64,000 nucleotides of DNA, from assembly GCF_016722785.1 (NCBI RefSeq), contig NZ_JAEQNE010000001.1:186001-250000 (forward strand), in the 5' to 3' direction. How positions within the stretch are numbered: position 1 is the first letter of the stretch; each line of letters starts with the position of its first letter. A model generated the notes under the pieces. It was not told the DNA's origin and ran no database searches. It saw only the letters and a list, made by a program, of their open reading frames with translations. This document shows, piece by piece, positions 8,989-16,658 of the stretch. The translations under genes were made by a program, and so were the position numbers. The stretch is from Ramlibacter monticola (GTDB lineage Bacteria > Pseudomonadota > Gammaproteobacteria > Burkholderiales > Burkholderiaceae_C).

Positions 8989-9878
8989 ACCGGCCGCTGC
9001 TCGCGGCCGCCGGCGCCAGCGTGCTGGTCGGCGCCGCGATCGTGGCGTCGCGCTCCGTCGTCCTGGAGGTGCCGCCGCTCACGCTGGCGCTGCTGCGCTA
9101 CGCGGTCGGCTTCCTGTGCCTGCTGCCCTTCGCGCTGGCGGGGCTGCGCGGGCTGGAGCGCCCGCCGCCGCGCGACCTGTGGGCGATGGCCGCGCTCGGC
9201 ACGGGCCAGTTCGGCATCCTCATCGCGCTCCTGAACTGGGGGCTGCAGCAGGTGCCGGCGGCGCCCGCGGCGCTGATCTTCAGCTTGTTCCCTTTGCTCA
9301 CGCTGCTGCTGGGAGCGGCGCTGGGCAGCGAGCGCGTCACCGCGCGGCTGCTGGGAGGCGTGCTGCTGTCGATCGCCGGGGTGGGCCTGGCGCTCGCCCC
9401 CAAGCTGCAGGGCGCGGGCCGCGCCGGCTGGTGGGGCGAGCTCGCCGTCTTCGCGTCGGCCTGCGTCGGCGCCCTTTGCTCGGTGCTGTACCGGCCCTAC
9501 CTGCAGCGGTATCCGACGGTCCCCGTCTCGGCCTTCGCGATGCTGGCGTCGGTGCTGTTCCTGGCCGTCGCGGCCCTGGCCGAAGCGTGGCCCGCGCGGG
9601 TGGCGACGCTGAGCGCCGGAGCCTGGGCCGTCGTGGCCTTCATCGGGCTGTCCAGCGGGCTGGGCTACTTCTGGTGGCTCCATGCCCTCAAGCACGAGCC
9701 GGCGACCCGCGTCACCGTGTTCCTGGCGCTCAACCCGGTGACCGCGGCGGTGCTGGGGTGGGCGCTGCTGCGCGAGCCGCTGCCGCCGCAGCTGCTGTTG
9801 GCGCTGGGCCTCATCGCCGTGGGGCTGTTCCTGGCCACAAGACCCGCGTCCGGCAAACGACGGCCGGCGCCGGGATAA
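8985..9878 (+). CDS. EamA/DMT-family transporter, probable CTG start
   Basis: About 297 aa containing two EamA repeats and roughly ten hydrophobic helices, an inner-membrane drug/metabolite exporter architecture. The start is unusual: the frame has no ATG near the first helix. The best candidate is CTG at 8985, which overlaps the MarR-GNAT stop (CTGA) and has GGGAG 8 bp upstream; the in-frame GTG at 9021 has no ribosome site and would remove 12 residues leading into the first helix. Tight coupling to the MarR-GNAT gene suggests the regulator or acetyltransferase handles the same compound the exporter removes. Substrate unknown. Confidence 0.85.
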   Translation: MNRPLLAAAGASVLVGAAIVASRSVVLEVPPLTLALLRYAVGFLCLLPFALAGLRGLERPPPRDLWAMAALGTGQFGILIALLNWGLQQVPAAPAALIFSLFPLLTLLLGAALGSERVTARLLGGVLLSIAGVGLALAPKLQGAGRAGWWGELAVFASACVGALCSVLYRPYLQRYPTVPVSAFAMLASVLFLAVAALAEAWPARVATLSAGAWAVVAFIGLSSGLGYFWWLHALKHEPATRVTVFLALNPVTAAVLGWALLREPLPPQLLLALGLIAVGLFLATRPASGKRRPAPG

Positions 9879-9886
9879 TCGACGGA

Positions 9887-10474
9887 ATGTCGTCCACCCT
9901 CGATGCCGCCGGCGAAGGACTGCCGCTGGCGCGCCCCCGTTCCCGCACCGACCTCTTCATCTCCTTCACGCTGCTGGCCCTGCAGGGCTTCGGCGGCGTG
10001 CTCGCCGTCGTGCAGCGCGAGCTGGTGGAGAACAAGCGCTGGATGACGCGCGAGGAGTTCATCGAGGAATGGGCGGTGGCGCAGATCATGCCCGGCCCGA
10101 ACGTGATCAACCTCTCGATCACGCTGGGCTCGCGCTACTTCGGCCTGTCGGGCGCCCTGGTGGCCCTGGCCGGCATGATCACCTTCCCGCTGCTGCTGGT
10201 GCTGGCGCTGGCCCTGGCGTATGCCGAGTTCGCCAGCAACCCGCACATGGCCGGCGCCCTGCGCGGCATGGGCGCGGTGGCGGCCGGCCTCATCACGGCC
10301 ACGGGCCTGAAGCTGATGCCGGCGCTCAAGCGCAACGTGCTGGGCGTGCCCTGTTCTGCCGCCCTGGGCGTGGCCAGCTTCGCGGCGATCGCCTGGTTCA
10401 AGCTGCCGCTGCTGTGGGTGCTGCTCGCCCTCGGCGGCTTCGCCTGCGTGCTGGCCTTCCGGAAGCTCGCATGA
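9887..10474 (+). CDS. chrA: Chromate transporter, first half of a split pair
   Basis: 195 aa, a single CHR domain. Hallmarks are the N-terminal F-x-G-F-G-G-V segment, the W-M-T-x-E-E-F stretch near residue 50 and M-P-G-P-N-V near residue 68, followed by about five hydrophobic helices. Short CHR proteins work as tandem pairs equivalent to one long ChrA and export chromate, probably driven by proton motive force. The next gene encodes the second half with a 4-bp ATGA overlap. ATG at 9887 follows the EamA stop by 8 bp, so the MarR-GNAT, EamA and CHR genes may be one transcript. Confidence 0.92.
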   Translation: MSSTLDAAGEGLPLARPRSRTDLFISFTLLALQGFGGVLAVVQRELVENKRWMTREEFIEEWAVAQIMPGPNVINLSITLGSRYFGLSGALVALAGMITFPLLLVLALALAYAEFASNPHMAGALRGMGAVAAGLITATGLKLMPALKRNVLGVPCSAALGVASFAAIAWFKLPLLWVLLALGGFACVLAFRKLA

Positions 10475-11046
10475 ACCCCATCGTGATGCACCCCGCCGAC
10501 TGGCTCTCGCTGCTGGCGCACTACCTGGCGCTGTCGATGCTTTGCGTGGGCGGGGCGATCGCCACCGCGCCCGACATGCACCGCTTCCTGGTGCAGGAAA
10601 AGGGCTGGCTGACCGACCCGCAGTTCAGCGCCTCGATCTCGCTGGCGCAGGCGGCGCCGGGACCCAACGTGCTGTTCACCGCGCTCATGGGCTGGAACGT
10701 GGGCCTCAATGCCGGCAGCCTGTGGACGGCCCTGCTCGGGATGGCGCTGTGCCTGGGGGGCATCATGCTGCCCAGCTCGGTGGTGGTGTACCTCACCTCG
10801 CAGTGGAGCCACCGCAACCGGGACCTGCGGGCGGTGCGCGCGTTCAAGCAGGGGATGGCGCCCGTGGTGATCGCGCTGCTGGTGTCGACCGGGTGGATCC
10901 TCACCACCGCGAACGGCTATGCGCTGGAGAACTGGCCGACCTGGGCGGTGACGATCGTGAGCGCGCTGGTGGTGTGGCGCACGCGGGTGCACCTGCTGTG
11001 GCTGCTGGGGGCGGGGGCGGTGCTGGGGTGGATGGGGTGGTTGTGA
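10471..11046 (+). CDS. chrA: Chromate transporter, second half of a split pair
   Basis: 191 aa, the partner CHR half. It has the C-V-G-G-A-I segment near residue 27, a W-L-T-D-P-Q-F stretch in the position equivalent to W-M-T-x-E-E-F, and A-P-G-P-N-V near residue 63, followed by several hydrophobic helices. The start ATG overlaps the stop of the first half (ATGA), so the two halves are made in equal amounts, as expected for a heterodimer. A GC-rich hairpin cluster follows the stop and separates it from the convergent DUF1080 gene. Confidence 0.92.
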   Translation: MNPIVMHPADWLSLLAHYLALSMLCVGGAIATAPDMHRFLVQEKGWLTDPQFSASISLAQAAPGPNVLFTALMGWNVGLNAGSLWTALLGMALCLGGIMLPSSVVVYLTSQWSHRNRDLRAVRAFKQGMAPVVIALLVSTGWILTTANGYALENWPTWAVTIVSALVVWRTRVHLLWLLGAGAVLGWMGWL

Positions 11047-11054
11047 AGTGAAGA

Positions 11055-11104
11055 GAGCGGCTCGCGCCGCTCCCCGTCGCCCTCCGCCGCTCGCTCAGAG
11101 CGGC
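11055..11104. terminator. Hairpin cluster between convergent genes
   Basis: Two 7-bp perfect stems, GAGCGGC/GCCGCTC at 11055-11061 with 11066-11072, and the mirror pair at 11086-11092 with 11098-11104. The second loop contains the stop codon of the DUF1080 gene. No long T-run follows either stem, so this is a candidate bidirectional termination zone rather than a textbook terminator. Confidence 0.4.
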
Positions 11105-11703
11105 TTGATCTCCACCTTGCGCCACTTGATCGTGCCGCGCCCCCACTGCAGCGCGAGCGGGCCGCTGGCGAGCTTGGCGTTGTGCACGTCCACCGTCTTC
11201 TGGCCATTGAGGACCACCACGAGGTGGTCGCCCTGGGCCGTGATCTCGTAGGTGTTCCACTTGCCGCCGGCGCGCTGGAACGTGGCGGGCACCGGGGCCA
11301 CCTTCACGATCGCGCCCGTGGCGTAGGTGGGGTCGGGGCGCTGGTCGAAGATGTTGGCCTCGTAGCAGCTCTCGTCGGTGATGACGGCCGGATTCTGGCA
11401 GCGCAGGAAGATGCCGCTGTTGGCGTCGTCGCTGGCCCAGAATTCGGCGCGGACCATGAAGTCCTTGTAGGTGCCGGACGTCACCAGGTAGGCCGGGTCC
11501 TTGCCGCCGGAGGTGGCCTGGATGGCGCCGTCCACGGCGGCCCAGTTGGCGTCGCCGACGCGGCGGAAGTTGTCCAGCCCGCGGGTGCCCTCGATCAGCG
11601 TGGTCCAGCCGCTGCCCGGCATCATCGACTGCATCTGGGCGCAGCCGCCCAGGGTGGCGACGAGGGCCGTCGCGGCGAGCGCCGCGCCCGTGAGTTTCTT
11701 CAT
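11095..11703 (-). CDS. DUF1080 (3-keto-disaccharide hydrolase-like) lipoprotein
   Basis: 202 aa with a lipoprotein signal (lipobox L-G-G-C, lipidated Cys21) and one DUF1080 domain, a beta-sandwich seen in proteins that bind or hydrolyse glucosides. Conserved-looking stretches include N-S-G-I-F-L-R near residue 97, the aromatic/acidic Y-E-A-N-I-F-D segment, and the W-N-x-Y-E-I stretch. AGGAGA precedes ATG 11703 at good spacing. The family includes 3-keto-glucoside hydrolases, but no sugar-oxidation genes are next to it, so the function remains open. It follows the small lipoprotein gene on the same strand by 82 bp. Confidence 0.88.
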   Translation of the reverse strand: MKKLTGAALAATALVATLGGCAQMQSMMPGSGWTTLIEGTRGLDNFRRVGDANWAAVDGAIQATSGGKDPAYLVTSGTYKDFMVRAEFWASDDANSGIFLRCQNPAVITDESCYEANIFDQRPDPTYATGAIVKVAPVPATFQRAGGKWNTYEITAQGDHLVVVLNGQKTVDVHNAKLASGPLALQWGRGTIKWRKVEIKPL

Positions 11704-11785
11704 CCTTGTCTCCTTGCTTGCCTCGCGCCGATTGCGCGTGCGCGATCTTGGTCGCCTTTCGCGCGGGCACGCAAGAGAGGAACAA

Positions 11786-12121
11786 CTAGCGCGGATTCTC
11801 GAAGAACACGTAGTTGCCGTAGCCCCCGACCTCGAAGTAGACCTTCTTCTCCCCCGGGTCGGCGGTGAAGTTGAGGTTCTCGTCCAGCACGCCGTAGCCA
11901 TAGCGGTAGGCCCGCGGCATGTCGTCGTCGGTGCCGAGCCCGGTACTGAGCTTGTCTACCCGGACGAAGCGCCGCACGAGCTTGTCGCCGGCATAGATCT
12001 CCAGCACGCCGTTGGTGCCGGTCCAGTTTTGGACACTGCGGCCCAGCTTGTTCTGCTGCTCCTGCGTGCAACCGGCCAGGGCCAGGGCGGCGCAGGCAAG
12101 CGCCACGAGTTTCGTTCGCAT
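11786..12121 (-). CDS. Small hypothetical lipoprotein
   Basis: 111 aa. A short lipoprotein signal ends in L-A-G-C (Cys18), and the mature part is a single small polar domain rich in Tyr, Gly and Asp with a conserved-looking Y-R-Y-G-Y-G-V segment and a C-terminal Y-V-F-F-E-N. I do not recognise the family. It starts at 12121, 5 bp past the sirtuin stop, so it is probably the last or next-to-last gene of the rlmB-oxidoreductase-sirtuin transcript. No catalytic residues are apparent; a cell-envelope structural or binding role is possible but unsupported. Confidence 0.8.
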   Translation of the reverse strand: MRTKLVALACAALALAGCTQEQQNKLGRSVQNWTGTNGVLEIYAGDKLVRRFVRVDKLSTGLGTDDDMPRAYRYGYGVLDENLNFTADPGEKKVYFEVGGYGNYVFFENPR

Positions 12122-12126
12122 CGTCT

Positions 12127-12864
12127 TCACTCCTCCAGCAGCCCGGGCAGCAGCGCGGCGGCCGTGCCGCGCAGCACCGCATCGGCTGCGTCGTCGAGGT
12201 CGCTTTCGTGCGGATTCACGATCACGACCCTGCCTCGCGTGGCCCGGGCCAATCCAGCCGCCGGATAGACCACGCCCGAAGTCCCCACCACCAGCATCAG
12301 GTCGCAGGCGGCCGCGGCCTCCTCCGCCGCGGCGAGTTCGCGCGCGGGCAGCATCTCGCCGAACCACACGACGGCCGGCCGCCGGAGGTTGCCGCACGCC
12401 GCGCAGCGCGGTGGCCGTCCTGCCTGGGGCGGCGAGGCCGTGCAGCAGGCCCGCGGCGGGTCCAGCCACTGGTCTTCCATGATGCCGCCGTGCAGCGCCA
12501 GCACGCCCGGCGAGCCGGCGCGCTGGTGCAGGCCGTCGACGTTCTGCGTCACCACCGCCAGCCGCCCGGGATGGCGCTGCTGGAAGGCGGCGATCGCGCG
12601 GTGGCCCGCATTGGGCTCCACCTTCGCCACCATCTCGCGCCGCAGCAGGTACCAGTCCCACACGAACTGCGGCCGCGCGCGGAAGGCTTCCTCGGTCGCC
12701 AGTTCCTCGGGCCGGAACTTCGCCCACAGGCCGGTCTGCGCGTCGCGGAAGGTGGGCACGCCCGATTCGGCGCTCATCCCGGCCCCGCTCAGCACCACGA
12801 TCCTGCGCGCCGCGCGCACCCAGTCGCGCACCGCGGCCGGATCGCCGGCGCGGGACCGGCTCAT
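12127..12864 (-). CDS. Sir2-family NAD-dependent protein deacylase
   Basis: 245 aa. NAD-binding motifs are present: G-A-G-M-S-A-E-S-G-V-P-T-F-R at 27-40, T-Q-N-V-D at 106-110, and catalytic His125 in L-H-G-G. Y72-x-x-R75 occurs in the position that in class III sirtuins (SIRT5, CobB) recognises succinyl or malonyl lysine. The structural zinc site is odd: the second pair is a normal C154-x2-C157, but the first is two adjacent cysteines (140-141) rather than C-x2-C. Start and stop both overlap or abut neighbours (ATGA overlap with the oxidoreductase gene). Deacylation of metabolic enzymes is the likely role; targets are unknown. Confidence 0.93.
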   Translation of the reverse strand: MSRSRAGDPAAVRDWVRAARRIVVLSGAGMSAESGVPTFRDAQTGLWAKFRPEELATEEAFRARPQFVWDWYLLRREMVAKVEPNAGHRAIAAFQQRHPGRLAVVTQNVDGLHQRAGSPGVLALHGGIMEDQWLDPPRACCTASPPQAGRPPRCAACGNLRRPAVVWFGEMLPARELAAAEEAAAACDLMLVVGTSGVVYPAAGLARATRGRVVIVNPHESDLDDAADAVLRGTAAALLPGLLEE

Positions 12865-13982
12865 CCCCGCGTGCTCCCGGCCGGCACCGCGGCGCCCTTG
12901 GAGTGGAAGTACACCCACTCGCCCAGGCGCCGCATGGCGCGCGTGCGCAGCAGCATGTTGTAGGCCCAGTCCTGCTGCGTGCGCTCGAAGATCGTGCGCA
13001 GCGCCCGCTTGACGCGGAAGTCGGGGTAGGTCTGCGGCAGCCAGGCCGCCGGGTCCTGCCCGGCGCCGCGCAGGAAGCTCGCCACAGCTTGCCCCGCCTG
13101 CTCCCCGTAATGGAGGGCCGTGTGGATGCCGCCCGCGGTGGCGGGCGAGACGAGGCCGGCCGCGTCGCCGACCAGCAGCACGCCCGGCCCGCCCACGTGC
13201 GGCAGGCGGCCGCCACAGGGGATCATGCCGGCGCGGATGGACAGCGGCGCCCCGTCCGGCCGGATGTGGCCGTCGATCTTGCGCAGGAAGGCGGCGAGGT
13301 CCAGGCGGCCCTGCCGGGTGCCGTGCGCCACGCGCCGCGCCAGCCCCACCTGCGTCACGCCGACGCCGGCGAAGCCCCAGCCGATGTAGCCGGGCGCCAG
13401 CCGCGCATCGAGGAAGCAGTGCAGGTAGTTCGGCTCCAGGTCGGCCCGCGCGTATTCGTGCTCCACGCCGAACAGGAACTCGCGGTTCTGCGACAGCCCC
13501 AGCGACTTGGCCACGCGCGAATGCGGCCCGTCGGCGCCGATGATGTAGCGGCAGGACACCGTCTCGCCGGAGCCGAGCTGCACCGACCAGGGCTCGCCGT
13601 CGCGGCCGCGCCGCGCGCCGGTGTAGAGCGCGCCGAAGCGCAGCTCCGCGCCGGCGGCGCGCACCAGCCCCACCATCCACTCCATCAGCCGCGGCACGTC
13701 GGTGGCCCAGAAGTAGTACCCGGGCGCGCGCAGGTCCGCGAAGGTGAGGTTGGGCGCGTACAGGCGAACGCCTTCGATGGGCTGCACCAGCTCGCGCGGC
13801 ACGTCGCGCAGCCAGGGGATGGTGTCCACCGCGTCCTTGACGATCATGCCGGTCGTGTGAAGGCGCGCCCCGGCGGCCGGCTTCTTGTCGACCAGGAGAA
13901 CGCGCAGGCCCTCCAGGGCCGCCGCGCGGGCGCAGGCGAGCCCGGCGAAGCTGGCGCCGACGACGAGCAGGTCGTAGCTCAC
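12861..13982 (-). CDS. FAD-dependent oxidoreductase, geranylgeranyl-reductase-like
   Basis: 373 aa. A dinucleotide-binding G-A-S-F-A-G lies at the extreme N-terminus followed by the acidic end of the second strand, the central I-I-G-A-D-G-P-H-S motif binds FAD, and [16 protein letters not shown] near residue 275 is the segment typical of the geranylgeranyl reductase group of flavoproteins. This group reduces isoprenoid chains or performs other flavin oxidations; the substrate is not clear. The start is GTG 13982, sharing bases with the rlmB stop (GTGA), and its stop overlaps the sirtuin start. It is therefore translationally coupled on both sides. Confidence 0.9.
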   Translation of the reverse strand: MSYDLLVVGASFAGLACARAAALEGLRVLLVDKKPAAGARLHTTGMIVKDAVDTIPWLRDVPRELVQPIEGVRLYAPNLTFADLRAPGYYFWATDVPRLMEWMVGLVRAAGAELRFGALYTGARRGRDGEPWSVQLGSGETVSCRYIIGADGPHSRVAKSLGLSQNREFLFGVEHEYARADLEPNYLHCFLDARLAPGYIGWGFAGVGVTQVGLARRVAHGTRQGRLDLAAFLRKIDGHIRPDGAPLSIRAGMIPCGGRLPHVGGPGVLLVGDAAGLVSPATAGGIHTALHYGEQAGQAVASFLRGAGQDPAAWLPQTYPDFRVKRALRTIFERTQQDWAYNMLLRTRAMRRLGEWVYFHSKGAAVPAGSTRG

Positions 13983-14719
13983 CGCCCTCCCCGCTGGCGT
14001 ACCGCCTCGTACAGGCAGATGCCGCTGGCCACCGAGACGTTGAGGCTTTCCACCGCGCCCAGCATCGGGATGGACACCAGCGCGTCGCAGGTCTTGCGCG
14101 TGAGCTGGCGCAGCCCCGTGCCCTCGGCGCCCAGCACCAGCGCCGTGGGCGTCTTGAGGTCGGATTCGTACAGGGAGCGATCCGCTTCGTCGCTGAGCCC
14201 CAGGCACCAGATGCTGCGCTCCTTCAGCTCGCCCAGCGTGCGCGCCAGGTTGGTGACCATGAAGTACGGCATCGTCTCGGCCGCGCCGCTCGCCACCTTG
14301 GCGACCGTCGCGTTGATGCCCACGGCGTGGTCCTTGGGCGCGATCACCGCGTGCGCGCCGGCCCCGTCGGCCACCCGCAGGCAGGCGCCCAGGTTGTGCG
14401 GGTCGGTCACCCCGTCGAGCACGAGCAGCAGCGGCGGCTCCTGCAGGCCGTCCAGCAGGTCGTCGAGCGAGGTGCTCGCCTGCAGCGCCTCCACCCGCGC
14501 GACCACGCCCTGGTGGCCGCCGCTGCCCGCCAGGCGCGACAGGCGCAGGCCGTCGGCCTCGATGGGGCGCAGCCCGGCCTCCTGCGCCTTCTGCAGGAAC
14601 TGGCGCATGCGCGCGTCCCGCCGGGACGCATCGACGTACAGTTCGAGGATGGATTTCGGGGCGGTACGCAGCCGCACACCGACGGCGTGGAAGCCGAACA
14701 GGACTTTGGGGGACGACAT
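13979..14719 (-). CDS. rlmB: 23S rRNA (guanosine-2'-O)-methyltransferase RlmB
   Basis: 246 aa SPOUT methyltransferase that methylates the 2'-OH of G2251 in 23S rRNA using S-adenosylmethionine. An N-terminal substrate-binding domain occupies residues about 5-75. The catalytic domain has motif 1 D-P-H-N-L-G-A near residue 106, motif 2 L-G-A-E-G-T-G-L near 196, and motif 3 with S-L-N-V-S-V-A near 226, forming the trefoil knot. It is the first gene of a coupled run with the oxidoreductase and sirtuin. In many Betaproteobacteria it sits beside rnr; that gene is absent here, and a Bug receptor gene lies upstream instead. Confidence 0.95.
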   Translation of the reverse strand: MSSPKVLFGFHAVGVRLRTAPKSILELYVDASRRDARMRQFLQKAQEAGLRPIEADGLRLSRLAGSGGHQGVVARVEALQASTSLDDLLDGLQEPPLLLVLDGVTDPHNLGACLRVADGAGAHAVIAPKDHAVGINATVAKVASGAAETMPYFMVTNLARTLGELKERSIWCLGLSDEADRSLYESDLKTPTALVLGAEGTGLRQLTRKTCDALVSIPMLGAVESLNVSVASGICLYEAVRQRGGR

Positions 14720-14721
14720 CG

Positions 14722-14738
14722 GACGGGATTATCCCGTC
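14722..14738. promoter_or_regulatory. Perfect 8-bp palindrome directly upstream of rlmB
   Basis: GACGGGAT-T-ATCCCGTC is a perfect inverted repeat with a one-base centre, placed 2 bp upstream of the rlmB ATG. The loop is too small for an RNA hairpin of full length, so a dimeric operator is more plausible than a terminator. No protein can be assigned. Confidence 0.3.
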
Positions 14739-14752
14739 TCGCACGTCCTCCC

Positions 14753-14797
14753 AGTCCAGCTTGGCGCCGGAGCTCCCTAGTCCAGCTTGGCGCCGGA
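14753..14797. repeat. 19-bp tandem repeat duplicating the 3' end of the Bug gene
   Basis: AGTCCAGCTTGGCGCCGGA occurs at 14753-14771 and again at 14779-14797, period 26 bp. The second copy is the coding end of the Bug receptor (last codons plus stop); the first is an untranslated duplicate just beyond the stop. It looks like a recent replication-slippage duplication. Confidence 0.85.
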
Positions 14798-15751
14798 CGT
14801 CTTCACCACCTGCGACCAGCGCTGAATGTCGTCCAGAAGGACCCGCGCGAACTGTTCCGGCGAGGTGGCGTACGGATCCGCCCCGTTGGCCGCGAACTTC
14901 TCCAGCAGGTCCTTGTCGCGCAAGACATCGGCCACGTCGGCGTTGATCTTCTTCACCACAGCCTCGGGCGTGCCGGCGGGCGCCAGCAGGCCGAACCAGG
15001 GGCTCAGCTCGAAGCCGGCGAGCCCGGACTCGCCGAGCGTCGGCACGTTCGGGAGGGCGGGCGAGCGGCGCGAGCCGGTGACCGCCAGCGCCCGCAGCTT
15101 GTCGGAGCGGATGTGGCCGGCCACCGAAGGCAGGCTGCTGAAGGTCATCTGGATCTGGCCGGCGATGGTGTCGGTGAGCGCGCCCGCGGCGCCCTTGTAG
15201 GGCACGTGGACCAGCTTGATGCCCTGGTTCATGTTCACCATCTCGCCCAGCAGCTGGTTGAGCGAACCGTTGCCGGCGGAGCCGAAGTTCACCTGCCCCG
15301 GATGCGCCTTCGCATAGGCGACCAGCTCCGCCACCGTCTTGGGCGGGAAGTTCTGGTTCACGACCAGCGCGAAGGGCACCGTGGCCACCGTCGCGATCGT
15401 CACGAAGTCCTTGTAGGGGTCGTAGGGCAGCGAGCGGTACAGGCTGCCGTTGATGGCCTGGGTGCCGACGTAGCTCATGAGGAGCGTGTAGCCATCGGCA
15501 TGCGACTTGGCGACGTAATCCGTGCCGACGTTGCCGCCGGCGCCGGCCTTGTTCTCCACCACCACCGGCTGGCCCCAGCGCTCCGACAGCTTCTGGCCGA
15601 CGATGCGGGCCAGCGCGTCGGAGGCGCCGCCGGGCGTCTGCGGCACCACGAGGCGGACCGGTTTCGTCGGGAAGGACTGGGCGGCGGCCGGGCCGGCCGC
15701 ACAGGCGGCGAGCAGCACCAGGGCGGCGAATCGCTTGAGACGCGGGAACAT
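14777..15751 (-). CDS. Bug-family tripartite tricarboxylate transporter substrate-binding protein
   Basis: 324 aa with a Sec signal (cleavage near A-A-A-Q, residue 25) and a Bug periplasmic receptor fold. Signature stretches are P-x-K-P-V-R-L-V-V-P near residue 32, G-G-x-S-D near 41, the V-x-N-K-x-G-A-G-G-N-V-G-T segment near 65-77, and the V-P-Y-K-G segment near 188. Such proteins bind carboxylates or related small molecules; Burkholderiales carry many without adjacent membrane subunits, as here. It lies 26 bp downstream of the TauD-like dioxygenase gene on the same strand, so the dioxygenase substrate is a reasonable guess for its ligand. ATG at 15751 starts directly at the signal peptide. 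Confidence 0.93.
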   Translation of the reverse strand: MFPRLKRFAALVLLAACAAGPAAAQSFPTKPVRLVVPQTPGGASDALARIVGQKLSERWGQPVVVENKAGAGGNVGTDYVAKSHADGYTLLMSYVGTQAINGSLYRSLPYDPYKDFVTIATVATVPFALVVNQNFPPKTVAELVAYAKAHPGQVNFGSAGNGSLNQLLGEMVNMNQGIKLVHVPYKGAAGALTDTIAGQIQMTFSSLPSVAGHIRSDKLRALAVTGSRRSPALPNVPTLGESGLAGFELSPWFGLLAPAGTPEAVVKKINADVADVLRDKDLLEKFAANGADPYATSPEQFARVLLDDIQRWSQVVKTSGAKLD

Positions 15752-15777
15752 GCGGAAGTCTCCGGGGGATGGGCCGC

Positions 15778-16611
15778 TCAGCGCGGCGTGTCGCCCGCCA
15801 GCGTGATGCGGTGCATCAGGCGGCGATGGCCGTGGTAGTCGTTGACCGGGTTGTGCTGCACGCAGCGGTTGTCCCAGAACGCCAGCGAACCGGGCTGCCA
15901 CGCGAAGCGGCAGGTGAACTCCGGCCGGACCTGGTGCTGGAACAGGAACTGCAGCAGCGGCGCGCTCTCCTCCTCCGTCATGCCGTCGAAGCGCACCGTG
16001 TGCGCCACGTTGACGAACAGCGCCTTGCGGCCGGTCTCTGGGTGCGTGCGCACCACGGGATGCGAGGCCAGGTAGTCCTTCTTCGCCTCGGCACGGCCGT
16101 CGGAAGCGATGCGGTCCTCGCGCGTCTTCGACACGTCGGCCTTGGCCGAACTGCTGATGGCGCGCAGCGGATCGAGCAGCCTGCGCAGGCCTTCCGAGAG
16201 CGCCTCGTAGGCCGCGTACTGGCTGGCGAACAGCGTGTCCCCGCCGAAGGGTGGCAACTCGCGCGCGAGCAGCATGGAGCCCATGGGCGGCTGCTCGAGG
16301 TAGGTGGTGTCGGAATGCCAGATCCCGCCGAAGTTGCTGCGCTCGTGCTCGAGCTTCTTCACTTCGATGATGACGGGGTGGCCCTCGATGCCCTTGACGA
16401 AGGGATATTCGACCGGCTGGCCCATGGCCTGCGCAAAGCGCAGGAACTGCGCCGGCGCGAGCTCCTGGTTGCGGAAGAAGATGACCTGGTGTTCCAGCAG
16501 GGCCTGGCGGATGCGGGAGGCGAGGTCGTCCGTGAGGTCCCGGGCCAGGTCCACGCCCTGGAGCTCGGCGCCGAGGGCGCCGGCGATGCGCTTGACTGCA
16601 AACTGCGGCAT
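15778..16611 (-). CDS. TauD/TfdA-family Fe(II)/2-oxoglutarate dioxygenase
   Basis: 277 aa. The iron-binding facial triad is visible as His99 and Asp101 in W-H-S-D-T-T-Y and a distal His near residue 253 in V-Q-H-N-P, with the 2-oxoglutarate-binding Arg in the C-terminal H-R-I segment. Length and motifs match taurine/2,4-D dioxygenases, which hydroxylate a small substrate with release of CO2 and succinate. The substrate is not predictable; no sulfonate transporter genes are nearby. It is the promoter-proximal gene of a two-gene unit with the Bug receptor, and lies 47 bp downstream of the ABC ATPase gene, which could belong to the same transcript. Confidence 0.92.
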   Translation of the reverse strand: MPQFAVKRIAGALGAELQGVDLARDLTDDLASRIRQALLEHQVIFFRNQELAPAQFLRFAQAMGQPVEYPFVKGIEGHPVIIEVKKLEHERSNFGGIWHSDTTYLEQPPMGSMLLARELPPFGGDTLFASQYAAYEALSEGLRRLLDPLRAISSSAKADVSKTREDRIASDGRAEAKKDYLASHPVVRTHPETGRKALFVNVAHTVRFDGMTEEESAPLLQFLFQHQVRPEFTCRFAWQPGSLAFWDNRCVQHNPVNDYHGHRRLMHRITLAGDTPR

Positions 16612-16658
16612 GGTGGCATGCTACCGGTCCGCCGGCCGCGCTGCCATGTGGGAATCCC

